Assembly (NCBI RefSeq): GCF_001550135.1
Contig: NZ_LRUE01000013.1
Location: forward strand, 62,001 to 126,000
Length of the DNA stretch: 64,000 nt
Reading direction: 5' to 3'
DNA from: Pseudoalteromonas shioyasakiensis
GTDB lineage: Bacteria > Pseudomonadota > Gammaproteobacteria > Enterobacterales > Alteromonadaceae
Made by a program: the position numbers and the translations under genes. Each line of letters starts with the position of its first letter. Within the stretch, counting starts at the first letter, position 1. The notes under the pieces were generated by a model that was not told the origin of the DNA, made no database searches, and was given only the letters and a program-made list of their open reading frames with translations. This document shows, piece after piece, positions 9,159-17,327 of this stretch.

Positions 9159-9251
9159 AATCTTCTAATAGTTTTTATTGATTTATGAAAACAGTATCAG
9201 AGTTGCAGTAAACTGCAACTCAGCAGCAAGTAAATAGTTAATTGTAACGCT

Positions 9252-9485
9252 TTATTTGCTTGCGTAGACCTTAAATTCACTAAGCGATAATTTATTATCT
9301 TTATCGCTGTCGTAGTTTTTGAAACGTGACCACAGAGCAGGGTCTCTCGCTGACTCTGAACGAGTCAGGTAACCATCGTCATTACGATCAAGTTGTTTAA
9401 ATTTTTCACCAATACTATCTGCAGCAAAACTTATTGTGCTAAATACACCACATAAAATTAGGCTGGCAAAGGTTAATTTTGACAT
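9252..9485 (-). CDS. Exported EF-hand protein (1 of 4 in tandem)
   Basis: 77 residues: signal peptide about 1-21 (cleaving near FAA-DS) and one EF-hand pair. The loops are DRNDDGYLTRSE and DSDKDNKLSLSE, each with Asp at positions 1, 3 and 5 (Asn/Asp variants) and Glu at position 12, so both should bind calcium. It is the last of four similar genes on the minus strand, 4 bp downstream of the next. Function is unknown; a small periplasmic calcium sensor or buffer is an inference. Confidence 0.85.
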   Translation of the reverse strand: MSKLTFASLILCGVFSTISFAADSIGEKFKQLDRNDDGYLTRSESARDPALWSRFKNYDSDKDNKLSLSEFKVYASK

Positions 9486-9489
9486 TATT

Positions 9490-9723
9490 TTAACTCTTGT
9501 TTGTTAAATAGTGTTTAAATTCAAGGAGCGAGATTTGTTGATCTTTATCTGTATCCCACTGTGCTATGCGTTTTTGCAAGTGCGGTTGAGAAGACAGTTC
9601 CTGCACAGATAAAAAACCATTTTTATCTTTATCAAGGTGATCAAATCTTTGTTTTACATCCAATGCTAAGCTATTGAAGCTTATAGTAATTAAGGTACAT
9701 GAAGCAAGCCAGAAAATTCTCAT
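9490..9723 (-). CDS. Exported EF-hand protein (2 of 4 in tandem)
   Basis: 77 residues with a signal peptide (about 1-20, LASCTLITISFNSLA) and two EF-hand loops, DKDKNGFLSVQE and DTDKDQQISLLE, both ending in Glu at position 12. The 4-bp gap to the following EF-hand gene indicates co-transcription and probably translational coupling. A GGAGAG ribosome binding site precedes the ATG. Confidence 0.85.
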   Translation of the reverse strand: MRIFWLASCTLITISFNSLALDVKQRFDHLDKDKNGFLSVQELSSQPHLQKRIAQWDTDKDQQISLLEFKHYLTNKS

Positions 9724-9826
9724 AATTACTCTCCTTTATAAATAAAAGCGCTTGCCATAATTTAACTCCCAAAATTTAAATCCGTTTACACATTCCCTCT
9801 GGGATTATGGCAAGCACTTTAAGCCG

Positions 9827-10054
9827 TTAAGGTTTAAATTTTTCAAACTCTTGTTCAGACAGAACCTGATCGCCGTTTTCATCCAGATCGGCAAATTGCT
9901 TAAGTAGGTTATCGTGTTTGGTTGCTTCAGTTAATGAAATCTCGCCGTCGGCGTTTGTATCAAATTTAGCAAATCGAACATCCATTTGTGATGCTAAAAC
10001 GGTGGCGCTGATAACTAAAAACATTAGCGAGAATGCAGCTAATAGTTGTTTCAT
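9827..10054 (-). CDS. Exported EF-hand protein (3 of 4 in tandem)
   Basis: 75 residues, with a signal peptide ending near residue 21 (VISATVLA-SQ). The loops are DTNADGEISLTE and DENGDQVLSEQE. The second ends in the expected Glu but has Gln in place of Gly or Asn in the middle, so its affinity may differ. It lies 9 bp downstream of the first EF-hand gene and 103 bp upstream of the second pair; that gap has room for a separate promoter. Confidence 0.84.
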   Translation of the reverse strand: MKQLLAAFSLMFLVISATVLASQMDVRFAKFDTNADGEISLTEATKHDNLLKQFADLDENGDQVLSEQEFEKFKP

Positions 10055-10063
10055 TACAATCTC

Positions 10064-10291
10064 CTATTGAATAAACGACTGAAACTCAGAAAATGAAATT
10101 TGGCCATCTTGGTTACTATCAATTTGCGTAAAGTTGCCATGTAATAATGCATCTTCAGATGCTTCTGCTTCACTCAAAAAACCATTACTGTCTTTATCGA
10201 GTTCGTTAAACGTTGTTTGCAAATCAAGTGCATAACTACTTAACGAGATGAGACTTATAAGCAGGGTGGCTGCCAAGGCCGTTACTTTCAT
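10064..10291 (-). CDS. Exported EF-hand protein (4 of 4; first in transcription order)
   Basis: 75 residues from the ATG at 10291, which is preceded by AGGAC; the frame is open to 10342, but the upstream 17 residues would spoil the signal peptide. The signal peptide is about 1-22 (LLISLISLSSYA-LD). The EF-hand loops are DKDSNGFLSEAE and DSNQDGQISFSE, both canonical. It heads the run of four EF-hand genes and is divergent from the GlrK-like kinase gene across a 300-bp region. Confidence 0.85.
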   Translation of the reverse strand: MKVTALAATLLISLISLSSYALDLQTTFNELDKDSNGFLSEAEASEDALLHGNFTQIDSNQDGQISFSEFQSFIQ

Positions 10292-10603
10292 TTTGTGTCC
10301 TAAATAACTAATTTGCTTAGTACTAATCAAAATCAGTGCCAATTTTAAAAGTTCTTAATTATCAATTAGTTATTAATTTTATGTGGTTTTGAATGCGAAA
10401 TAGTTACAGGGTATTGTGTCTTTTTTGCAACGATTTTCAGGTGTTAAAAGTTTATTCTTATTATTTCAATTAGTTAGCATGTTGCCAAATAGCAACTTTG
10501 TATCGGTTTTTGGGTAAAAATCAGCACTTTTTAAGGTCGGATTCAGCGAGTGTCTAAGTTTGTTCACTAATAATCTGCATCTGCAATTATGTTGAGAGTG
10601 AAT

Positions 10604-12061
10604 ATGCAAAATACAGTAGCGATAAAAATAAAACAGTTACTCAATTGGCGACCTAGTCTTATTGGCCAGTTCGTCTGTAGCATTTTGCTGTCTTTACTAC
10701 CGTTATCTTTGGTGGTGATTTTATTTTTAAATGCGCTTAATAAGCAGCTTGCGGTGACTCAAGAAATCGTCGGTGACAATTACGAAATTACCAAAGCATT
10801 TAACAACCTCAAACAAGACTTAAATAGCCTTGAACGAGCAACTCGACAAAACTGGGTGCTCAAAAGTGAATCCCTCGATAGCTTGATTGCCAACAAGTGG
10901 CAATCGTCACTGCAAAGTGTCGATGAGCTCATTTTCTTAAGCCCAACCGCTGATTATGTCTCGCAGTGGCGGCAATTGGCTGAGGTATTACAATTTGCGC
11001 ATCAATATTTATTAATAGAACAAAAGCAAGATGGTGAGCTGTTTGCACCCGCTAGTAAGCTTATCAGTGAGCAAACAAATTGGCTCAAAGAGCAAAATGA
11101 ATTACGCATCACAAAAAATCAGCAGCAATTAAAAGCACTTCAAGCTTCATTTATTAATTGGTTGGTTGCGTTAATTCCACTCACTTTATTGGTCGGGGGA
11201 GGGTTTCTTTGGCGGATCAGCGGACGGCTCAGAGAACTCACAAATGTAATTGATAAACTTGGACAAGGCCATTGGCAGCAAAAAATTCAAGTTCGAGGCT
11301 CGTCAGAGTTAGTTGAATTAGGTAATAAACTTGAGTGGGTTCAAGCGCAGTTACATATGCTTGAGCAGCAAAAAGATACGTTTTTACGCCATGTGACACA
11401 TGAACTAAAAACGCCCCTTGCTTCGATGGTTGAAGGCACAGATTTACTTGCAGATGAAATTGTTGGCCCAATCAATAGCGAGCAACAAGCTGTCCTTGAG
11501 TTAATAACACAAAGTATGGTGCGACTCAGAGCCATGATTGAAAGCTTATTGAGTTACAACGCGATTCGAACGAGTAAGCAAAGCCTAAGCGAGCTTAACT
11601 TTAACTTGATGATGAATAAAATTGAGCGTCATTTTGAGCACCGATTATCAGCGCGTGATTTATCCATTACTTGGGTTAACGAGTTACCAAATAAAGCCTT
11701 GTTTATCTCAATTGAGCTACTTGAAATGGTGCTTATTCAGCTTACCTCAAATGCGCTGAAGTTTTCGCCGGAACACGAGTCAGTGACAATAAAAGCAAGC
11801 TTAAAACAGGGGCAGTTAATTTTGAGTGTCAGCGACTTAGGAGTAGGGATAGAAGATACTGAAAAAGCCGCTGTGTTTGGGGCTTTTTACCAAGGTAAGA
11901 ATGCAAAACAACATACTGAAATGGGCAGCGGGCTTGGTTTAACCATAGTTAAAGAAACCGTTGAACAATTAAACGGTAAGCTCTCTATTACAGATAATGA
12001 GCCACAAGGGTGTGTATTTACAGCCATTTTACCAATTCAATTAACCCAAGGAGTTAACTGA
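10604..12061 (+). CDS. glrK: Sensor histidine kinase, GlrK/QseE-like
   Basis: 485 residues. A transmembrane helix near residues 23-46, a periplasmic helical sensor of about 130 residues, a second helix near 181-201, a HAMP-like linker, a HisKA domain with phospho-acceptor His266 in VTHELKTPLAS, and an HATPase domain with ALKFSP, DLGVGIE and GSGLGLTIV. With the lipoprotein and sigma-54 regulator that follow, this is the E. coli glrK-qseG-glrR order. In E. coli the kinase senses envelope stress and is aided by the lipoprotein. The ATG at 10604 has GAGAG five bases upstream; the frame also holds an ATG at 10589 without a site. Confidence 0.85.
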   Translation: MQNTVAIKIKQLLNWRPSLIGQFVCSILLSLLPLSLVVILFLNALNKQLAVTQEIVGDNYEITKAFNNLKQDLNSLERATRQNWVLKSESLDSLIANKWQSSLQSVDELIFLSPTADYVSQWRQLAEVLQFAHQYLLIEQKQDGELFAPASKLISEQTNWLKEQNELRITKNQQQLKALQASFINWLVALIPLTLLVGGGFLWRISGRLRELTNVIDKLGQGHWQQKIQVRGSSELVELGNKLEWVQAQLHMLEQQKDTFLRHVTHELKTPLASMVEGTDLLADEIVGPINSEQQAVLELITQSMVRLRAMIESLLSYNAIRTSKQSLSELNFNLMMNKIERHFEHRLSARDLSITWVNELPNKALFISIELLEMVLIQLTSNALKFSPEHESVTIKASLKQGQLILSVSDLGVGIEDTEKAAVFGAFYQGKNAKQHTEMGSGLGLTIVKETVEQLNGKLSITDNEPQGCVFTAILPIQLTQGVN

Positions 12062-12062
12062 T

Positions 12063-12590
12063 ATGGGCTTAGCGAATAAAGCCAGTTTTATGCTTGTTAT
12101 AGGCACACTTTTTATAACAGGGTGCACGATCACGCAAAAGCATGTTGAGCCAGAGCAAGTAGAGCCGACAACAGGTGTGAAACCTCAAGGGCAACCTAAT
12201 CCAAAGCCTCGGCCGAAAAGTGAGCCGTTATACCCGCCTACAAGTACAGTCATTGCTTGGCATGCTGCTAAGTGTGGTGGCTTTAAAGCAAGCTCTGATA
12301 AAGCAAATTATGTTGGTGAAAATGAGCTAAAGCGTCTGTTTGAGTCGATTTGTTTACTCGGGGCTTCTGAGCCAGAAAAAGCCCTTAATCGGCTTGAACA
12401 AAGTGACCATGCTTTTTATTGGCCAGATGATATTAAGCAGTATCTTTGGTTACAAAAGCAATATTTACAACAGAATTTAGCGGCAAAACAAGCTAAGCAA
12501 GCGCTAAGTGATGAAATGGAAAAAACCTTATCGTCGCTTGCGACTATCGAACAACAACTTCTGCTACGTGATGAGACCAAGGAGCAGTAA
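12063..12590 (+). CDS. QseG-like lipoprotein, partner of the GlrK/GlrR system
   Basis: 175 residues. Lipoprotein signal ending in FITGC with lipidated Cys21, then a Pro-rich linker (about residues 30-60) and an alpha-helical domain. Sequence similarity to E. coli QseG is weak by eye; the assignment rests on length, the lipobox and its place between kinase and regulator. QseG of E. coli interacts with the kinase QseE/GlrK at the envelope. The ATG begins 1 bp after the kinase stop codon, with AAGGAG overlapping the end of the kinase gene, so the two are translationally coupled. Confidence 0.7.
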   Translation: MGLANKASFMLVIGTLFITGCTITQKHVEPEQVEPTTGVKPQGQPNPKPRPKSEPLYPPTSTVIAWHAAKCGGFKASSDKANYVGENELKRLFESICLLGASEPEKALNRLEQSDHAFYWPDDIKQYLWLQKQYLQQNLAAKQAKQALSDEMEKTLSSLATIEQQLLLRDETKEQ

Positions 12591-12592
12591 CC

Positions 12593-13936
12593 ATGAATGA
12601 AGTAACAAAACCACGGGTTTTATTAGTAGATGACGATGCGAGTTTATTAAAGTTACTAGCGATTAGAATTGAGTCAAAAGGCTATTTGGTAAGCACAGTT
12701 GAAAGTGGCATTGAGGCATTACAAACGTTAAAAAACCAAACCTATGATGCGGTGATCACTGACTTAAGAATGGATGAAATGGACGGCATGGCTCTACATC
12801 GCCAGTTACAAAGTCGTTATCCTTCAATGCCGGTGATTATGATGACAGCACATGGTTCGATACCTGATGCAGTGGAAGCGACGAAGCAAGGTATATTTGC
12901 ATTTATTACCAAACCGGTTGATAAAGATGAGCTGTTCGACAGCCTTGCTAAAGCTATCGAGATCCATGGTGTACATGGTGATGAAACACCCACACAAACA
13001 AATATTGTCACCCGTAGCGGCGCGATGTTGCATCTACTTGAGCAAGTTAAATTGCTTGGTCCAACGCAAGTGAATGTGTTGATCTCAGGTGCCAGCGGCA
13101 CAGGTAAAGAGCTGCTTGCACAAGCGATACATCAACACAGCCATGTTAGTGACGGGCCATTTGTGGCAATTAACTGCGGCGCTGTGCCGGGGGAGCTTTT
13201 AGAATCTGAATTGTTTGGGCATAAAAAAGGCGCGTTTACTGGCGCAGTCAAAGACCATCAAGGTTTGTTTCAACAAGCACAAGGTGGTACCCTTTTTCTA
13301 GACGAAATTGGTGATATGCCGCTAAATTTACAGGTAAAACTACTGAGGGTTTTACAAGAGAAAACCATTCGCCCTGTGGGCTTTCAAGAAGAGATCCCAA
13401 TTGATGTGCGGGTGGTGTCGGCGACTCATAAGAACCTCCCTGAGGCAATCAATAATCAGCAGTTCCGTGAAGATTTATATTACCGATTAAATGTGGTGAA
13501 CTTAAAATTGCCTCCGCTTTGTGAACGCCGAGAAGATATTAGTTTGCTAGCACAGCATTTTGCAGGTCTAATTGCTAAACGTATGGGGCAAGAGCAAAAG
13601 CAGTTTGCCAATGATGCGATGCATGCTCTGATTCGCTATGACTGGCCGGGTAATATCCGTCAATTACAAAATGTGATAGAGCAGGTAGTAGCCCTTACAC
13701 CTGGTAAAGTGATTGCTGCTCAGTTAGTTGAGAGTGCATTAAACAGTAATGTTAGTATTGCTGAGCCACTTTCGTTAAATGATGCAAAAAAAGAATTTGA
13801 GCGAGACTATTTAATTAATACGCTGAAAATGTCAGCGGGTAATGTTGCCGAAGCCGCAAAGCTTGCGAAACGTAATCGCTCAGATTTTTATAAATTAATT
13901 AAAAAGCACAACATTAATGTTGAAAGCTTAATATAA
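12593..13936 (+). CDS. glrR: Sigma-54-dependent response regulator, GlrR/QseF-like
   Basis: 447 residues in three domains. Receiver domain residues 8-120 with phospho-acceptor Asp57 (AVITDLRMDEMDG). AAA+ domain about 140-370 with Walker A GASGTGKE near 165-172, the sigma-54 contact loop GAFTGA near 213-218 and LFLDEIGDMP as Walker B. Fis-type helix-turn-helix at the C-terminus (AGNVAEAAKLAKRNRSDFYKLI). It therefore activates sigma-54 promoters after phosphorylation by the adjacent kinase. AAGGAG lies eight bases before the ATG. In E. coli the target is the sRNA glmY upstream of the kinase; I could not find a convincing sigma-54 site in the corresponding region here. Confidence 0.92.
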   Translation: MNEVTKPRVLLVDDDASLLKLLAIRIESKGYLVSTVESGIEALQTLKNQTYDAVITDLRMDEMDGMALHRQLQSRYPSMPVIMMTAHGSIPDAVEATKQGIFAFITKPVDKDELFDSLAKAIEIHGVHGDETPTQTNIVTRSGAMLHLLEQVKLLGPTQVNVLISGASGTGKELLAQAIHQHSHVSDGPFVAINCGAVPGELLESELFGHKKGAFTGAVKDHQGLFQQAQGGTLFLDEIGDMPLNLQVKLLRVLQEKTIRPVGFQEEIPIDVRVVSATHKNLPEAINNQQFREDLYYRLNVVNLKLPPLCERREDISLLAQHFAGLIAKRMGQEQKQFANDAMHALIRYDWPGNIRQLQNVIEQVVALTPGKVIAAQLVESALNSNVSIAEPLSLNDAKKEFERDYLINTLKMSAGNVAEAAKLAKRNRSDFYKLIKKHNINVESLI

Positions 13937-13944
13937 GGAAAAAC

Positions 13945-14445
13945 ATGGCGCTTTTTTTAGTCTATCTGGGTGGTCGTATTCAAGGTTGTCACATTGAAAT
14001 GCACGACGTTCGATTTGTCGTAGGTGATAACATTGAGCAAACCTATTCAAAATTAAAAGCACAGTGGGTGGGTGATAAAAGCAATGTGCACATGGATAGT
14101 TACATGCAAATTCAGCACATCGATGGCTATCAGGTCGAAGTGGTTGATACTGCGCATCACCAAGCCGAAAAACTGTATTTTGTAAATTTAGGTGCCTATC
14201 GAGCTGATAGTCTTGCGGAGCAACATGATTTTGCATTGTACGTTGCCCGTAGCAGTGAAGAAGCAAAGCAACGCGCTAAAGAGTCTTTATTGGCGGGAAT
14301 GACTCATCTTCATAAAGATGACTTACACGATGTAGACGATTGTTTTGCTATTGATTTATTAGATAGCAACTTATCAATAAAATTAACGCCAAGCGGGCAA
14401 GCTCAAGCAATGAAGCCCGATTGGTTTGGCTATCACGTTCTGTAA
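13945..14445 (+). CDS. DUF1543 domain protein
   Basis: 166 residues, cytoplasmic, without signal or membrane helices. The start MALFLVYLGGRIQGCHIEMHD and following VRFVVGD are typical of DUF1543, a family that usually carries two related halves; the second here would be about residues 75-150 (YFVNLGAYRADSL). Function unknown. It begins 8 bp after glrR with AAGGAA before the ATG, so it may be the last gene of that operon. Its TAA stop codon contributes the first base of the terminal inverted repeat of the element at 14445-14653. Confidence 0.82.
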   Translation: MALFLVYLGGRIQGCHIEMHDVRFVVGDNIEQTYSKLKAQWVGDKSNVHMDSYMQIQHIDGYQVEVVDTAHHQAEKLYFVNLGAYRADSLAEQHDFALYVARSSEEAKQRAKESLLAGMTHLHKDDLHDVDDCFAIDLLDSNLSIKLTPSGQAQAMKPDWFGYHVL

Positions 14446-14653
14446 TACCAATCCGCAATAATACTTAATCATTTTGAGGGATTAAACCTGTCGCTACCTG
14501 CGTTAAAAATTTCTGATTTACGACTGCATGGATGCAGAAGGTAGAGCAATGCAGGAGCAATTGCCGAGCACAACTAAATAACGAAATGTTTGCCTTGCTA
14601 TCAACAAGGTTTTCTTGCCTCAAAATAGACCACTTAATTAAGCCAATTGGTAT
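14445..14653. mobile_element. MITE-like non-coding repeat element
   Basis: A 209-bp non-coding segment bounded by inverted ATACCAAT (14445-14452) and ATTGGTAT (14646-14653), with further partial symmetry inside the ends. It contains a small perfect hairpin, CTGCAT-GG-ATGCAG (14524-14537). The terminal sequence and internal text resemble intergenic repeats I recall from Pseudoalteromonas and relatives, but copy number was not checked. It sits between two convergent genes, touching both stop codons, and carries no transposase, so it would be moved in trans if mobile. Confidence 0.6.
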
Positions 14654-14656
14654 AAG

Positions 14657-14866
14657 CTATTCTTGGTTATCGTTTTTACTGGCAACTTTAAAGGCGATGA
14701 TCACCAATCCAAATAAGGCAAATGGCAGTGCAGCAAGTAAATACTCAACGGTATGGCTGTCTTGATAGTTAGGCTGGAGTAGGAAGTGACCTGCAACACA
14801 AAGTAAAATAGCCACGAATAAAACGGGCAGTAAAATCAGTTCTTTTTTAGGTGAGTGTTTTTTCAT
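14657..14866 (-). CDS. Small membrane protein of unknown function
   Basis: 69 residues with two hydrophobic helices (about 10-29 and 41-60), a Lys-rich N-terminus (MKKHSPKKE) and a polar C-terminus, so both ends are probably cytoplasmic. The ribosome binding site is weak. Its stop codon is 3 bp from the end of the repeat element. I do not recognise the family. Confidence 0.6.
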   Translation of the reverse strand: MKKHSPKKELILLPVLFVAILLCVAGHFLLQPNYQDSHTVEYLLAALPFALFGLVIIAFKVASKNDNQE

Positions 14867-14916
14867 TACAAGGCGTTATATTCCAAAGGTGCGCCATTGT
14901 AATGATCTCGCCTTAC

Positions 14917-15090
14917 TCAGGTCAAATAAGTTGCTTTGTAGTTTGCTTTATATTGCGCTGTATCAACTTTTTTTGTGTCAGCTTTTACAGGCTGCTTTTT
15001 TGGAGCCGCTGGTTTATCGGTTGCTTCATTATAGCTAAATAGCCCCATAATGAACTCAATCTCTTCACGTTGTAACCCAGATCGCATGAT
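14917..15090 (-). CDS. Small basic protein, 57 residues, unknown
   Basis: The ATG at 15090 is preceded by GGAGG five bases upstream, one of the best ribosome binding sites in the window; a further upstream in-frame ATG at 15099 overlaps that site and is unlikely. The protein starts MRSGLQREEIEFIMGLFSYN and continues as a Lys/Ala/Pro-rich low-complexity tail without membrane helix or Cys. It lies between the small membrane protein and the sortase-system kinase on the same strand. No family recognised. Confidence 0.5.
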   Translation of the reverse strand: MMRSGLQREEIEFIMGLFSYNEATDKPAAPKKQPVKADTKKVDTAQYKANYKATYLT

Positions 15091-15200
15091 GCCCTCCAAA
15101 GAATAATTTGCCTTTTGTATTACAAATATTACGTCCTGTAATCTGAATTATCGGTGAATACCCAGTCATTAAACTGTAATCATATGTAACGCAAATATGC

Positions 15201-17327
15201 TTATTTAATAGGCAGCTCCACAGTAAACACAACACCTGTGCCATCATCTAAATTTTCTGCCAATACTTTACCGTGATGGTAATCGCAAATAAGCCTTACA
15301 ATATAAAGACCTAAACCCAAGTGGGGCTGCTGCTGATGTTGCTGACTTCTCACCGAGACCATTGAGTCGAAAATGTGTTCAACTAAACCGTCAGGGAGCA
15401 AAGGCCCTTGGTTGCTGACTTTTAATAATGCATGGTGCTCTTGCTTGGTTAAGCTGACTGAAATTGTGCTTTGCGGGGTTTTAAACTCAAGTGCATTGTT
15501 GATGAGCTTATCGAGTAATTGCGCAATAAATTCTGGTGCGCCACTAACATTTAACGGCTCCTTACAAAGCGACAAGGTAAATAGGCTTTCACCATAGGTT
15601 ATTTGATAGCCCTGCATGCAGCCGGTGATCACCTTGGTCAGGTCAAACTCTTCTGCCTCGGCATTTTGAATACTTTGTTCAAGGCGCGTTGCTTCACTCA
15701 TGGTGGTAATAATTTTACCTAACCGCTCAACCCCTTCACTGGCACGGTCGAGGTATTTTTGACTCAGTTCAGATTGCGGCTGCATTTGTAAGTTTTCAAG
15801 TGATGAGCGCACAACAGCCACGGGCGTACGCAGTTCATGGGAGAGTCGTGATGACATATTTTCTAGGTAATCAGTATAACCACTTAAACGGCTAACAATG
15901 TTGGCAAAGCTGCGAGAAAGGTCGCCAATTTCGTCATTCGAATCGGCATAAGTAATCTTGCCAGTGATCCGCCCTTGAGCATCAATAGCTTGCTCGGCAT
16001 TATCACGTAAGCGGCGAATACGGCTGGAAATTCTTGAAGCAAAAAAGAACAGTGTCACAGTACCAACAAGCATCACCGCTAAAATCACATTAAAGAGCTT
16101 TTCTAAGGATTTATTACGCAGAGTGCGCACGCCGTTGGTGGTTTCTTCTGCGATTACTGCACCAATGACTTTGTCTTGGATCCAAATAGGGTAGGCCGCC
16201 GATAAAATAACGGCTTTGTTATCTGGGGTTAAGCGCCATGATGATGCGGGTTTACCATTTAAAGCACTGGCTATGTGAGTACCTTGCATCGCTGCGACAT
16301 CATGCAAGGTATCAATAAACTCATTTTCTGGGCGAGTTAAAATTTTATAGTAAAGTGGGTGTAAGTAATCTTGCTCAAAGCGTTGCCACCAGGTTGTTGC
16401 AGGCTCCTCTTTTAGGCCGTCTGCCCAAACGCCATCGGCATGATGAATTGAGCCTGATTGCGCAAGTACGCGATGATGGTTATCGACGACCCAAATTCGG
16501 CTGCCACTGTGGCCCATGCCTTTCAAAATACGGTTAATTTCTGGTGAAGGCACTAAAACAGAGCCGATATCATTGGGGTTTTGTAGGTTTGAGGTCGACA
16601 TAAGCTGAGGCTCAACCTTGTCTTCATCCCAATCTTCAATCGCAAAACCAAGCTTATTACCTAGCATCGAAAGCGGGAAACGCAGCTCTATGTTGTAACC
16701 TGTGTCGGTGCTTTTAAAATAGCCTTGGATTTTAGTGACAGGCTCCTGTGTTGTGGCATCAAAGGCATTAACCCAACCATCTTGACGGGCGGCCACCACA
16801 TAACTTTTAAATTCACCTTCAGGTGTTTTTAACATGATCTGTAAGTGATCATTACGGGTAAAGCTAAGCACATTTTTAGCACGATACACCAGGGAGCTGT
16901 CAGTGACTTTAAAAGCCGCATAAAGGTAGTTTTCGTATTTGCCTACCATGTGATCAAAACTTAGATCACTTTCTTGATGCTCATTGCTTAGCCCTTGTAA
17001 GTAGCGCTTGTCATAATGCCAAAATAAGCTTTGATAAGGCTGCCATTCCGACAATTTACCATCAAGTTGAATCGGGTTATTTAGATTATAGGCATATAAA
17101 TCTCGGCCTTTTACAACTTGATCTAAAAAGTTGGTTTGCGAGTCAAACAAAGCGGGGCGCTCATGTAATGCGGTTGCGAGTGCGCGGGTGGTGCCCACTA
17201 AGGTTTTTTCTTGCCCTTGTCTTAAGAACTTTTCCATTTCCCAAACATATTCATAGCCAAGCCAAGGCAATAAAAATAAAAAGCAGGATAAGAAAATAAA
17301 CTTTGTTCTAAGCCCCAAACGCAGCAT
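15201..17327 (-). CDS. Sensor histidine kinase of the proteobacterial dedicated sortase system
   Basis: 708 residues. An N-terminal helix (about 10-26), a long periplasmic region with a carbohydrate-binding-like beta-sandwich (IQLDGKLSEWQPYQSLFWHYD onwards, about 80-230), a second helix near 410-430, HAMP, HisKA with SHELRTPVAVV (His near residue 497) and HATPase with NQGPLLPDG and LGLGLYIV. This layout, beside a matching regulator and a class GN sortase, is that of the kinase family described for the marine sortase locus. The start codon overlaps the stop of the response regulator by one base (TAATG), so the pair is translationally coupled. Confidence 0.88.
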   Translation of the reverse strand: MLRLGLRTKFIFLSCFLFLLPWLGYEYVWEMEKFLRQGQEKTLVGTTRALATALHERPALFDSQTNFLDQVVKGRDLYAYNLNNPIQLDGKLSEWQPYQSLFWHYDKRYLQGLSNEHQESDLSFDHMVGKYENYLYAAFKVTDSSLVYRAKNVLSFTRNDHLQIMLKTPEGEFKSYVVAARQDGWVNAFDATTQEPVTKIQGYFKSTDTGYNIELRFPLSMLGNKLGFAIEDWDEDKVEPQLMSTSNLQNPNDIGSVLVPSPEINRILKGMGHSGSRIWVVDNHHRVLAQSGSIHHADGVWADGLKEEPATTWWQRFEQDYLHPLYYKILTRPENEFIDTLHDVAAMQGTHIASALNGKPASSWRLTPDNKAVILSAAYPIWIQDKVIGAVIAEETTNGVRTLRNKSLEKLFNVILAVMLVGTVTLFFFASRISSRIRRLRDNAEQAIDAQGRITGKITYADSNDEIGDLSRSFANIVSRLSGYTDYLENMSSRLSHELRTPVAVVRSSLENLQMQPQSELSQKYLDRASEGVERLGKIITTMSEATRLEQSIQNAEAEEFDLTKVITGCMQGYQITYGESLFTLSLCKEPLNVSGAPEFIAQLLDKLINNALEFKTPQSTISVSLTKQEHHALLKVSNQGPLLPDGLVEHIFDSMVSVRSQQHQQQPHLGLGLYIVRLICDYHHGKVLAENLDDGTGVVFTVELPIK

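Noticed and set aside
10343..10603. Possible sigma-54 promoter and GlmY-like sRNA upstream of glrK, by analogy with E. coli
   Set aside because: I found no sequence matching TGGCAC-N5-TTGCA and no TGTC-N10-GACA GlrR site in this gap, so I do not call it. A covariance search would be decisive.
14532..14765. 77-codon plus-strand ORF over the MITE-like element
   Set aside because: Mostly repeat sequence and antisense of the small membrane gene; no family features or start site.
15065..15247. 60-codon minus-strand ORF overlapping the sortase kinase end
   Set aside because: Lies across the kinase 3' end and the start of the 57-residue gene in another frame, with no ribosome binding site.
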